Assembly: GCA_001931875.2 (NCBI GenBank)
Contig: MSJH02000840.1
Location: forward strand, 851,897-915,896
Length of the DNA: 64,000 nucleotides
Source: Byssochlamys sp. IMV 00236
Taxonomy: Eukaryota; Ascomycota; Eurotiomycetes; Eurotiales; Thermoascaceae
Reading direction: 5' to 3'
Below are positions 31,305 to 42,819 of the stretch, piece by piece. The notes beneath the pieces were generated by a model that had not been told where the DNA came from, did not search any database, and saw only the letters and a program-made list of their open reading frames with translations. How positions within the stretch are numbered: position 1 is the first letter of the stretch; each line of letters starts with the position of its first letter. A program made the translations under genes and the position numbers.

Positions 31305-33981
31305 GGCGGCGGTCGTACCGAGCTCCGCAGAGCCCCTGAGGATCGAACGTCACACAGGCAGAGATACGCAGGGTCATGTTCTGAAGGCAAAAAGAGCGAC
31401 GGACGGAGGCAGACTCATTGCTCCCCGGATCAAGAAGGACACCACAGGCGTTGACGGTAGTCAGATTGAATCTTGTGGAGAGTTTCTTCTCCTGACGGAT
31501 ATGGACTTCTCTCTCCGGACCGTCCAGACCGCGTGGCGCAGTCGGTCTCCACGTCTCGAGTTGCTGCGCCGAGTCTTGGCCTCTCGACGGTTCGTGCTCT
31601 CGACTATTACTCCAGACTCACCTTTGTTCTCCACGGGGAAGTTCATTTGAGATAATATAGACCTGTTAATAGCCAAAAGTTTGACTGTCTCAAAAATGCA
31701 GGTACTGGCAATATTTTACTTGGTGCTACAGAGCGGTATGGGATTCCATCCACTCGCCCGGAGATTAACTAATAGCTCAATAATAATAACGACGATAAGC
31801 CACTATCCTATCGAGTGGCAGACAATTATGTTGTCCAGTAATTAAATCATACGATATGGCTTGTGGGATAGACGGATTGTTCTCATGATCTTTCTCGCTG
31901 AGGGTATCTGGTGGTTATTGTGGTTGTCCCGTCAGCCATTTATATATTTTGAGATCAGTGCCGTAGCATGCAGACATTTTGTATTCTTTTCAGATCTCAC
32001 ATGGTGCTAACAATATTACAAAAAGGCCGTTTGGTTATCTGATACTTATCTTTGCATCTCTTGATAGGAATATCGAATGAAGTACCGAATGAAGTACCGC
32101 CATACCCTATATTCTTTGCAGCCCCCAAAGGCTATCAAGGCGCTTACAGTCACGACAAATTGACATATTGACAAGGTACAGGGAAGATATAATCCCATTA
32201 ACAAGAGACTGCGAGGCTGTCTCACATAAGCAGATACGACGACTAACCAATACGCGAGTCAGACAAAGTGAGCACGATCATTTCTGAGCTCAGCCGTAAT
32301 CCATATTTGGAGAATGGTAATTAGTCTGCAGCAGGATACGAATTGTCTCCAAATAAGATATCTACGCCTTAGTTATTCTGTCGTCTTACTACTAAAAGCT
32401 AGAGTAAGAGAAGGTACCAGCTACGAGCGACTCTGCAGGCCATTCTGCGCTTACAAAGCTTCAGAGATCCAGATGCTCCAAACCGCATTATCACCGAAGG
32501 AATCTGTGGTATCCGCCGAGGAACGGATGTGACCCCGGTTGACGGCTTTGGAAACGGCCAATCGTAGGAATAGCCACGAGAAACCAAGTACACAGGTCGT
32601 ATTTCATCACCCCACTCCGATGAGATTAGATTAGATGGCTGCTGGCTGTACACGTATTGGAACTTGGAAGACGCCGCTCGTCTGGGCATGGCACGGATGG
32701 GTCTGCGTAGCAGAAGCAATGAAACGAAGTACATGCGTAGTACGAGGCGCATGGCGAGATTGCAGCAGCTGCTTCGCTTTAGCATCTGCAACGTGATCCT
32801 AGTGAGATCATAGCCCGTCCCAGTCTGCACTAGAATCGTGTTTTCTTTTTTCTCGAATCCCTGCCACTGTACATGGTACATACGTCCTTCCTCGTGGAGG
32901 CAGCTGCATGTAAGCCCCTCTCACACGCGGCGTATGCGGTAGCAGCCGGAAAAGCAGGACATACTATAAGTTTCCGAAGATGGGGCCTGTCAGTGTTAGC
33001 TTGGCATTATTCATGCGATCTGATCTATAAGGGTTCTTCAAGTCTCTGGACTGGCACGCTGGTCCACCGTCGAGATGAGATGCGATGCGATGATGGGTCG
33101 AGATGAGATAACGGGAGAGCTCCACTTGGCCTCCGATGGCACGTGAGGCTAAACCGGCTGCACGTTTGGCCGCAGGAACGCTCCGTATTGAGGCGGAATG
33201 GAAGAAAAAACTAGGCAGACGAAGATGGGATTGTAGCTGAGAGGAAGGATCATTCTAACTTGTAGGCAGAAGGCATTCCAAGCCTCCGCCCCTGCTAACT
33301 AGTCAGGAACGTAGAGAGTCAGCAGAATCTCGCTGCCTGCGGTTGCTGAACTGTTGAGTTGCCCTGTGCTCCTCCCGGTGCCAGTATCGGCCATCAGCGA
33401 TATCGGGTTCGGGACGCCTAGTCTGTCCACTAAGACACAAAAAGAATTAGTTGAACTTGGTCGAGTTAGTCGAGCGAAAGCCATCCAGGGGCCCCCAAGA
33501 GGAGCAACGCCAGGGGCTGTTTGATGGCGGGGCGGTAAGCACACCGTGTGGCCACCAAAAAAGGGCCGTTGGCGGTCTGTCGTGGCCATCAACGCTTGGG
33601 GGTTGCTGCTCATAAATAACACTTCTCTCCTGTGTCTTCTCCAGTCCAGCCTCGCTGTCGTCTCTATCCACGCCGTGCAAAGTCCCAGGAGGTAGGTCAA
33701 TTTGCGCTCTTGCGCCTCCCCGTTTGCTCTCCTTATCGCCTGTGCGCAATGTTGGGGGATTAGCACCACGATCCTCGTGGTCCCACAATCTCGACCCTCA
33801 TCCTCCAAGCTGTTGCAACGTGGTGCAGACGAAATTGGAAACGCCTGCTGACCATATCCTCCGTCCTTATTAGGTGCTCAGAGTCCCTTCGTTCTGTGTC
33901 TTTGCAGCGTTCTATTTCCTTGCGCACTTTGCCTACACAGAAAGTTTCCGTATCCAGCAGACCTCCTTTTTCGCCGCCACC
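31305..33981. other. Long divergent promoter between the M28 peptidase and HMG-CoA synthase
   Basis: 2.7 kb without a supportable gene. Open frames on the minus strand (for example 32399..32881 and 33299..33808) have no recognisable motifs. It contains the leaders and promoters of two divergent genes and a match to a sterol-regulator site, listed separately. Confidence 0.45.
32606..32616 (+). promoter_or_regulatory. Candidate SREBP/SrbA binding site upstream of HMG-CoA synthase
   Basis: ATCACCCCACT matches the core of the animal sterol regulatory element (ATCACCCCAC) and the degenerate motif described for Aspergillus SrbA. It lies 1.37 kb upstream of the HMG-CoA synthase ATG. One match of this degeneracy in a 64-kb window is expected by chance, so its weight comes only from the neighbouring sterol-pathway gene. 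Confidence 0.35.
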
Positions 33982-35547
33982 ATGTCTGCTCGTCCTCAGA
34001 ACGTTGGCATTAAGGCCATTGAGATCTACTTCCCTGGCCAGGTATGTCACTTGAATTCTTCTGGCGGTACTTCGCGCAGACAGAGTAGGACTGAGCTCTA
34101 ACTCTCTGGATAGTGCGTCGACCAGAAAGAATTGGAGAAATTCGATGGCGTCAGCGAGGGGAAGTACACCATTGGTCTGGGACAGACCAAGATGAGCTTC
34201 TGCGATGACCGAGAAGGTGAGTGTCTTCACCTTGGGAGAACTAGTCGATTTCCAAACTGACAGGCCGAACCCCCGCAGACATCTACTCCATGTCCCTCAC
34301 CACCCTCTCCTCCCTCCTCCGCAAGTACAACATCGACCCCAAGTCCATTGGCCGCCTGGAGGTTGGTACGGAGACTCTGCTCGACAAGTCCAAGTCCGTC
34401 AAGTCGGTCTTGATGCAGCTGTTCGAGCCTTCCGGTAACACCAACATTGAGGGAGTCGACACCGTGAACGCTTGCTACGGTGGCACCAACGCCGTCTTCA
34501 ACAGCATCAACTGGGTTGAGTCCTCTGCGTGGGATGGTCGTGACGCCATTGTGGTCTGCGGTGATATTGCCCTGTACGCCAAGGGCGCTGCTCGTCCCAC
34601 CGGTGGTGCTGGCTGCGTGGCCATGCTCATCGGCCCCGATGCTCCCATCGTCTTCGAGCCTGGTCTGCGGGGATCCTACATCAGCCACGCGTACGACTTC
34701 TACAAGCCCGACCTGACGAGCGAGTACCCCGTCGTCGACGGCCACTTCTCCATCAAGTGCTACACCCAGGCTGTGGATGCCTGCTACAAGGCCTACAACG
34801 CCCGCGAGCAGACCCTGAAGGCCAAGAACGGCACCAACGGTGTCGAGCACGACGACAGCAAGACTCCTCTGGACCGTTTTGACCATGTTGTCTTCCACTC
34901 CCCCACCTGCAAGCTGGTCTCCAAGTCCTACGCGCGGATGCTCTACAACGACTACCTGGCCAACCCCTCCCACCCGGCCTTTGCGGACGTTGCGCCCGAG
35001 CTGCGCGACATCGACTACGAGAAGTCGCTCTCCGATAAGAATGTCGAGAAGACCTTCGTCGGCCTGGCTAAGAAGCGCTTCAACGAGCGTGTCCAGCCCA
35101 CCACCGAGGTGGCGACCATGTGCGGTAATATGTACACCGCCAGTGTCTACGGCGGTCTGGTCAGCCTTCTGAGCAACGTGGAGTTCGACCCCAGCCAGCC
35201 GAAGCGCATTGCCTTCTTCAGTTACGGCAGTGGTCTGGCTAGTTCTATGTTCAGCGCGAAGATCGTCGGCGACATCTCGACGATCGCCCAGAAGCTGGAT
35301 CTGCACAACCGCCTGAACAGCCGGAGAACGGTGCCTCCTCAGACTTACGACGATGTAAGAACCTTCTAGTCTCTTTCGTAGGTGGATAGACAACTAACTT
35401 GTGCGACAGATGTGCCTTCTCCGTGAGCATGCTCACCTGAAGAAGAACTTCAAGCCGGCTGGCAACATCGAGACCATCCCCTCAGGCACCTACTACCTGA
35501 CCGAAGTGGACGACATGTTCCGACGGAAGTATGAGATCAAGGCGTGA
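33982..35547 (+). CDS. erg13: Hydroxymethylglutaryl-CoA synthase
   Basis: Four exons: 33982..34041, 34114..34216, 34279..35354 and 35410..35547, 458 residues, the usual length. It condenses acetoacetyl-CoA with acetyl-CoA to HMG-CoA in the mevalonate pathway that leads to ergosterol. The catalytic cysteine sits in [17 protein letters not shown]; the general-base Glu is in [15 protein letters not shown] and the His in [16 protein letters not shown]. The end of intron 2 is placed at CCGCAG before ACATCTACTCC, not at the earlier GACAG, because this restores the conserved CDDREDIYSMS. The coding part is GC-rich with biased codons, suggesting high expression. The start follows a good fungal context (GCCACCATG). 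Confidence 0.96.
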
Positions 35548-37455
35548 ATGAGATAAACGTCCCGCGAGACAAGGTTGCGGTTTTTACGAAAAAGGGAAAA
35601 TAACCCGCTCTTCTCACTTCTCTTTTTCTTCGTTGGTCTTTTCCATATTCCCCCTTGTCGCGACATGGATATCGTTCCTTTTTACGATCATCTCTGCGAT
35701 GGCCCGGGGTTGGACGTGCGAGCGAGAGCTGCACCGAGATGTGCAGCCATAGACGTTGCTTGCAAGAACAGGCGGATCCTCGGTGGAAGAGGGCTGCCAG
35801 TCGAATAATCTAATCGAGTAGACACTTGAATAGAGTGGGTGTCGATGCACATAGGACTTTCATTTTCCCCGGTCAGATATGAATTTATAATAGTTTAGAT
35901 AGAGAAACCGCCATTTGTCTCTTGAGTAACCTCTATCCTTGTGCATGTAAACCCCTGTCCGACCTTCCATGATTATCATATTTATCGTACGCTCGAAGTT
36001 CTCGATTGTTTCACGTCGTGGGGAAGAAGCGTACAGAAGTGAAACACGGCACGAACACGACAGACAAAAAACGAGATATCTGCAGAAAACAACCAGATCT
36101 AGATTGGAAGATACTATTGCTTCTTCACCGTCTCTCTGACTCACGCGATGGTGGAAAGAAACATGAAACAACGATGAAGCCAATCGCGATCGTTGCTGAG
36201 CACGGGACGCTGCTTGTCTGGAGCAGAATCTCTTCCGTTCCCTGCGAACTTCCTCCATCTCTCCCTGCATGAACCGTCTCCATCATCCCTCCGCACTGAC
36301 TCACGCGTAGTAGTGTGCTTCTTTATTTGACGTTTATCTCCAATCGTTTCATTTATGAGGTTGTGTTTTCTGCAATTCTGCCAGCGGGCGTTGCGCCTAC
36401 CTTCGATCCAGCGTTCGCCAGTTCCTTCGCGCGCCGGGGGCTCATCATGGTGGCAGCCATTGAGCGAGCGTGACGCCGGCCTTCACGGCCAGCGCGTACT
36501 GGAACTGTTGACCTCATCGGATTGGGCATTATCAAAATAGTATCAGCTCGAGACTATTGCAACCGCTCCTACTAGCAAAAAAATGTACCAGTGTCATTTT
36601 GCTGCTGTCCACTTGGAGCCCTGGGCGCTTCGGGAGATTATTCTCCCCACCATGGGCGGCGCTCTGGACAAGAATAACCTGGGACTAAACTTATCTGCTC
36701 CATTACCATAATGATATATCATTCTTGCCGCCCAGGAGCAGCCGGACCGGCCAGACGCTGTCCTCCAGATGGCATGGACCACGTCAGGACCTGATAGATT
36801 ATGCTGATGTTGCTAATTATACTCCCTCAAGCGATTCTGGACATGCTAACCGCCGGAATTACGTAGCATAAGATCGACACGGGGATGAACTCATGATCAG
36901 GTATGCAAAATATAGGACTTTTGGCGCGCGACTGCTGGTGATCATTCCGCCCCGGCCAGCGCGCCTCTCCGGACGAGCCTCGCGTCGTTTCTCATGAACT
37001 ATAGCGGGCCCTTGAGCTTCCAATATGGATCTTCAAGCTTAGCTCTGTTGCGCCTCTATGGAGAACCTGGCTGCTATGGAGTTGCTTTCATGTTTCATGT
37101 TATTCTGGTTCCACTTACTGGATGGATAACTCTGTCTTTTCTCTACATGGTGGACTCCTCTGTTGGGAGCATTTAATATCCAAGCATTCTCCGTTGGTCC
37201 TTCATTATCTTTTCAGTCCATTCAAACGTTCCCTATTTCCTTTTCCATATCAGTCAGTCTATTGTACGCATTCCACCAATAATGTTCTGATGGCCTCGTT
37301 GTTCAGCCTTGTCTCCAACCCAGTTCTTTCCCTGTGTCTCATTGTCTCCAATCATTAGGCGTTACCGTCGACATACACCGAGGAAGCAGGCCCTTCCTAT
37401 ATTCTCGCTTTGACTTTGTACCTTTTCTTCTACTTCCCTCATCGAAATAACTGAC
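35548..37455. other. Long intergenic stretch
   Basis: About 1.9 kb. The right third is pyrimidine-rich (CTTTTC, TTCTACTTCCCTC), as in a leader or core promoter of the gene at 37456. No gene supportable in the rest. Confidence 0.45.
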
Positions 37456-39462
37456 ATGTCGAGCTTTTACGCTGGATCGTTTGAGCCGTCGTCACCCGCT
37501 GATGGAACCATTAACGGTTACATGCATTCGGATTATTCCTATACCAGGCCCATGACACCTCCAGTTTCGGCAGCCATTCCTACTTGGAGTGAAACTGGCC
37601 ATGCCACTTCTGGCTCCTCGGCCTACTCCAACGACTCTTCTCCTGCGTCTGTGGTCACTGGCACAACTACCCCAAGCAGATCACCAGCTAGGCAACATGT
37701 CCCAGCTTTACTGCCCAAGATCAGACCACAGGACATCGTCGTTGAGCCTGCATCCGCTGGTGGACCTCAACGTCATCGTCGAGTTCTGTCTAATACGCGC
37801 AACCCGCCTGGATTCGTTCCTTATCCGTCCAACCGCCCTGCCATTCAAAGGGTGAGCTTTATCGACTCCTCTACCGCGGACTGTGCGGTCGTGTCACCCG
37901 CATCGACCACTCCGACAATCACTGCTGGTCGTGCCTCTCTTGCTGGGTCACCAGTAACCTTGACGCCTTCTCATAGACGCAAGGTCTCTGGTGGACATTC
38001 TCGTTCCGGCTCTGCTTCGAGTATCGATGAAGCAACTCTAAGCCGTTACGGTTATCCCACCTATAGACAGCTCCCGAAGTATGTCTCCCAGTCACAAGTC
38101 ACGCCTACTACCCCGGCCACTCCTGGCCTTCTTGTCAACCCAATCTATTCTCAACCCCTTGCCAGCAGCTTAGCTCCGCCGCTGGACGGCCTGGCTCAGC
38201 TGCAGCCCATGTATAATACTACTACTGCCCTTACTGCGCAAGCGAACTATATGGGTTCTGCTCTGAACGTACCCATTACATCGCTGGCCCGGGTAATTCC
38301 TACAGCGGAGCGTGCACCGTCCACCACGCTTCTTGATTATCTTACCGGCCCAACACAGGCCATTAATTTAGTGCATAATTTGAGTGTTGTCCCCAGTCGC
38401 GGTCTGCAGAGCTACTTCTGGTGGGACATCCGGAACCTCCGTAGCTGGTCGTCTTTCTCACTGGAGACAGTCAACTGCATCAGCGGACTCACCAAGCTAT
38501 TGACGACGGAAATCCCAGAACACCTTGCCCCTACAGCTATCGTTCCATCTGCACGTCTCTCTCCTGAGTCTGAAACAGCTCTCGTGGACCTATTACGGGA
38601 TGTCTATGCTCCGCGTGTTAATGCTGCATTGGCAGTGTCTCAAGGCCCAGACCATTTGTCTCTTTATGTCGCTCCAGATGCAAACAGTGCGGGAAACAGA
38701 GCCGGTGGCCCTCATTTCCTCGCAAATTACGCCTCAGACACCGAGCGTACGACTTCTGGCTCTCCGCGCGGTCGAGTCGTTGGAGTCGTCAAGAGCTTCG
38801 ATCGCTGGAACACTGGAATGCGCAACGAAGCGCCTCATCGGCGAGTTGAGTACCTCAATGGACTGTCCCATCTTCAACGTTGTATGCGTGAACATTCCTG
38901 CCGGTATGGCTTCATCATGACGGAAATTGAGCTTGTCTGTGTCCGTGCTGGTTGCGACGAGGGCGATGACGTGCCTTATTTCGGTTTTCTAGAGCTGGCG
39001 ACTCCAATAGCGACAAAGACATCGTCAGCCAGCTTCGACAATGTCTCTGGCAACACAGTGGACAATTATCCTCCTTTTCACTCCCCCGCTACCACAGACT
39101 CCTCACGCAGCGTGTCTCCACCGGATTGCAACGACCCCGACGGGCAGCCAGACAACCTGAACGTCCCCATGACCGCAAGCATGGCTCTATATTTTCTTCT
39201 CATGCTTTCGAAATCGGTCCCATTGCCGGATCAACCGTCCGGCCATCTAAATGTCGGCGGGCCCGGCGCACTTACCCGTCAACGTGTTCTGCCAGAAGGA
39301 AGAGACAAATGGATTCCGGAGCCACAGCTCTCAGAGCGTCGCGACGCAAAACGTTCTCGAGGCTGGGTTTGGCCCCAAGATGCTTGGCATCGTCGTGAAG
39401 GAGGTTCAGCTCGTGCCAAAGCTAGTACAGCAGAAGGGAAGACGAAGAAATGGCACAAGTGA
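37456..39462 (+). CDS. Conserved-looking fungal protein, serine/proline-rich (668 aa)
   Basis: A single uninterrupted frame from an ATG in good context. Residues 1 to about 290 are disordered and rich in Ser, Thr and Pro, with many TPP and SP sites that proline-directed kinases could use. Residues about 300 to 500 look folded: LDYLTGPTQAINLVHNLSVV, YFWWDIRNLRSWSSFSLETV, YLNGLSHLQRCMREHSCRY, then GFIMTEIELVCVRAG. The charged C-terminus (RRDAKRSRGWVWPQ) is basic. The folded part slightly recalls PD-(D/E)XK-type folds, where a short helix precedes a strand with an acidic residue, but I cannot show this. Function unknown; nuclear or cytosolic, with no membrane segment or signal peptide. Confidence 0.78.
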   Translation: MSSFYAGSFEPSSPADGTINGYMHSDYSYTRPMTPPVSAAIPTWSETGHATSGSSAYSNDSSPASVVTGTTTPSRSPARQHVPALLPKIRPQDIVVEPASAGGPQRHRRVLSNTRNPPGFVPYPSNRPAIQRVSFIDSSTADCAVVSPASTTPTITAGRASLAGSPVTLTPSHRRKVSGGHSRSGSASSIDEATLSRYGYPTYRQLPKYVSQSQVTPTTPATPGLLVNPIYSQPLASSLAPPLDGLAQLQPMYNTTTALTAQANYMGSALNVPITSLARVIPTAERAPSTTLLDYLTGPTQAINLVHNLSVVPSRGLQSYFWWDIRNLRSWSSFSLETVNCISGLTKLLTTEIPEHLAPTAIVPSARLSPESETALVDLLRDVYAPRVNAALAVSQGPDHLSLYVAPDANSAGNRAGGPHFLANYASDTERTTSGSPRGRVVGVVKSFDRWNTGMRNEAPHRRVEYLNGLSHLQRCMREHSCRYGFIMTEIELVCVRAGCDEGDDVPYFGFLELATPIATKTSSASFDNVSGNTVDNYPPFHSPATTDSSRSVSPPDCNDPDGQPDNLNVPMTASMALYFLLMLSKSVPLPDQPSGHLNVGGPGALTRQRVLPEGRDKWIPEPQLSERRDAKRSRGWVWPQDAWHRREGGSARAKASTAEGKTKKWHK

Positions 39463-40581
39463 ATTGTGAACATATTTGACAATCATGCAGAAGAGGTGTT
39501 ATGTTTCTGGTTTCTAGTTCTGTCCAGATAGTATTCGTCTTCCGTTAGTTCAGGTCCATAATATTATGCATAGAATAATACAGTATGCCCAATATACCAT
39601 CTCTCTTTTGGACATATTTAATTTCTCTGTCTAACATTTCATAAACATGGTCACTGTTCCACCGCAAGCCCTCTCGATATATTGTTCTCAACAATATACT
39701 CATCACGTCTGGTATGTAATGTAGATGCATATGGGAGCTTTTCCTTGCATGTATTTCTTCTCCATGACACTGGTTGTCTTTTTTCCAATCAATGAACCAA
39801 GAGCCACGGAAACGCTGGACGACTTAGCCGAAATATAGCAATCCTTCTGCTAACGCCAGTCATTATCACGCAATGCGCATACCTCATATTACCCAAAGAA
39901 GGAAAACTCCAGTTTGGATTACGCCCACACGAAGTATTCAGGTAATCTATCCTTCGATATACAAAAACCTCACATCATCTACCATCGTATACACTCTCTC
40001 TACTGCCGCGAATGAGGACAGGATGTTACGCGTGAGAGCCGAGTCTTACTACACTGGAAGTGGACATAGATGACCTGGAGTTAGTTTGTCACCGCTCCAG
40101 GACTCGACTCAACTCTAGAGTATGTAATGGTCGTTAGTAGGCAGATAGGTAACTTGGTTGTTCCTACCACTTCACAACGTCCTCGAGTAGATCCACAGAG
40201 CTAACTGAATCAGATCGTGATTTTTAAGCAATCGAATATTAACTAACTAACTAACTGACACATATGATCTACGCTCAATAAACTTCCGATTTCCCAGATC
40301 GATCGATTAGATATCATAGCTGGGACCTTGATGGACCGATTGGGGATCTTAACTAATGGGGACCTTGGGAACTATGAGAGTACGAGTACCCGGGGAGTTA
40401 GGGCCAGGCAGGTTAAGAGACCCCTTTAATACGTGATGTGATATATTAATCGATTATGGTTTTGTTGAATTGAGTCTGTTTCAGAGGAGATTGGTGTGTG
40501 AGTGCTTTTTTATTTGTGGTTTTTCTTCGAAAGAGCCATCACGCGAGTTTCCCGTACCGATCCGATATAGATTCGAAAGGA
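39463..40581. other. Intergenic stretch
   Basis: 1.1 kb with no supportable gene. A short AACT tandem run (four copies) lies around 40,241 to 40,256. The right end is the promoter of the flavin monooxygenase-like gene. Confidence 0.45.
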
Positions 40582-42428
40582 ATGCACGATACAGTTAAAA
40601 TGACGACGGCACAGAACGGGTCCTTTAGTCCTGATCTTCCTGACGTCCTTGATGTGTTGATTGTTGGTGCCGGACCATGCGGTCTGGCTGTTGCGGCGCG
40701 TCTGCAGGAGGAGACGCCCTCTGCGATATTTACGGACGAGGAACATCAACGATATCATTGGATCAAGCGACACAGCGGCCATATGGCTCTCGTTCAGGCG
40801 CATAACAAGAAGATGAACGGCGTCAAGGCAGAGAAGTATACTGGTTCCAGAGGGAACAGTTGCTGTGGTCGAAAAAGTTGTCAATCGCAGCCAGAACCAC
40901 CGTCATCGAAGTATTCGACACTCGTGCTGGATGGTTCTGGAGATCGCTGGATGGAACGTTGGAACAGGTCTTTCCGAACGCTGGAGATAGAGCAGCTTCG
41001 AAGTCCTATGTTCTTCCATGTCGATCCGGGAGACCGAGACGGCATGCTCGCCTTCACCATGGAAAATGGCAGGGAGAAGGAACTGTGGGAGATTCCTGGA
41101 TGTGTTGGACAGGAGATGAGCAAGCATAAAAAGAAGAAGAGGACCAAGGCAAGGTATGCGTTAACACCTTCCTTGCCCCAAGTGTACTGCAAGTCTGACA
41201 CTGTGAAGAATAACGACCGGCGAAGTGGAGATCAACGAGCGTGATCGCAAAGATTACTTCTCACCATCCACGAAACTCTTCGAAGACTATTGCTCTTCTG
41301 TTGCTTCGCGCTATGGATTAGATAACCCTGGTCAGGTATTACAGCAAGAAGTGGCGGATATCAAGTTTGATATCGTGCCCGAATACTCGTCGATCGACAA
41401 GATCTTCACCGTCACGACTAAGGATGATAGGAGGTTTTATAGCCGCACTGTAGTGCTGGCTATTGGACCTGGAGGTCCTAAAATATTCCCCTGGCAGCTC
41501 TCAAGTACGGAGGAGATGGGAGCCTGTCATAGTCTCGATATCAAGACTTTCCCAAGTCCTAACGTGAAAGCTCGGATCAAGAATCACCAGGAAACAAACG
41601 TGGTGGTTGTGGGAGGTGGACTCTCCTCTGCGCAGGTAGTGGACATGGCTATAAGAAAAGGGATCACCAAAGTATGGTTTTTCTTGCGAGGAGAACTGAA
41701 AGGTAAGGCTCATACCCGGTTGAGGATATGGTCTGAAAACAATTCTGACTCCTGGAACAGTCAAACACTTCGACATTGACCTGCCGTGGATGGGGAAGTT
41801 CAGAAACTTTGAAAAGGCAGTTTTCTGGACCGCCGACGATGAAGAAGAAAGACTCCAAATGATCCAGAAGGCACGCAATGGTGGCAGCATCACGCCTCGA
41901 TATCACAAAATATTAAAACAGCATGCCGCTCGCGGAAGACTCTCCATCCACACGCACACGGTTATCGTCTCCAAGGACTTCGACCCATCGTCAAAGACAT
42001 GGACACTCACCACGGATCCTCCGATTCCTGACCTCCCCCGCATAGACTATATCTATTTCGCCACAGGCGCAAAATCCGATGTCAGCTCGCTTCCATGTCT
42101 GCAGAACATGAACCGAGATTATCCAATAGACATCCGACAGGGTCTGCCTTGCATTACTGATGATCTTATGTGGAAACATGGCGTTCCTCTTTTCGTCACC
42201 GGTCGTCTAGCAGCACTCCAGCTCGGACCTGGGGCGGCGAATCTCGAAGGAGCTAGACTTGGCGCGGAGAGGATAGCATGGATGTTAGAAGAGATCCTGG
42301 GGGATAAAGATGAGTCCAAGGAGAAGGAACCGTCATTGATGTCCTTTGCAGGCCTGGGAAACAGATACGCAGGACTGTTTGATGCCAGAGAACCTGTGGC
42401 TAGGGATCATCTCACGCGAGAGTTGTAG
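40582..42428 (+). CDS. FAD/NADPH-dependent monooxygenase-like protein (ornithine N-monooxygenase/OSGIN-like)
   Basis: Three exons: 40582..41153, 41209..41702 and 41761..42428, 577 residues. Two Rossmann motifs are visible: DVLIVGAGPCGLAVAARL near the start binds FAD, and NVVVVGGGLSSAQVVDMA in the middle would bind NADPH. Other family blocks include RSPMFFHVDPGDRDGMLAF, DRKDYFSPSTKLFEDYC and FATGAKSDVSSLPCL. Such fungal proteins resemble ornithine N-monooxygenases and OSGIN1, but the substrate is unknown. The first acceptor must be at GTGAAG (41207..41208); the nearer CGAAG breaks the frame. A second in-frame ATG six codons downstream (40600) could be the true start. Residues about 85 to 105 are poorly typical and may mark an insertion. 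Confidence 0.82.
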
Positions 42429-42819
42429 ACCTTCAATTGAGCAACATCAACAACGAAAAAACCAGTGAACTGAATGTGAAATATATTTTTGAAATCAAAG
42501 TAGTCTTATCGAGAGCTATGGATGCTTGTTATGGCGTCTGTTAGAGAAGTAGTTAAGAGCTCATACTTCACGACTTCGCATCTGTCAAGGTAGACGAGAG
42601 AAGGCGGGGAAGATACTTAAGTAAGGACGTTCCGCAGCGGAGAACAACAACCCAATCACTGGGCCGACATTACAACGTGGGGAATACTGCCATCGCATCG
42701 CAGCGAGTATCAAACCCAATATCATTCAAATCCATGCTTTCTTCTCCCTTCTTCTCTTCCTCCTGCTGACGTTCTGGGCCTGACTGGATACAACAGAAGC
42801 GGACCGATTGTAAGAAGCC
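42429..42819. other. Intergenic gap, promoter of the Gfo/Idh/MocA gene
   Basis: 391 bp between two plus-strand genes. CT-rich near the right end; no gene seen. Confidence 0.5.

Noticed and set aside
32399..32881. 160-codon minus-strand frame in the HMG-CoA synthase upstream region
   Set aside because: No motifs, odd composition and no splice partners; it overlaps probable regulatory DNA.
34227..35393. 388-codon open frame antisense to HMG-CoA synthase
   Set aside because: It is the mirror of a GC-rich, codon-biased gene; its product is Val/Gly/Leu/Asp-rich low complexity without motifs.
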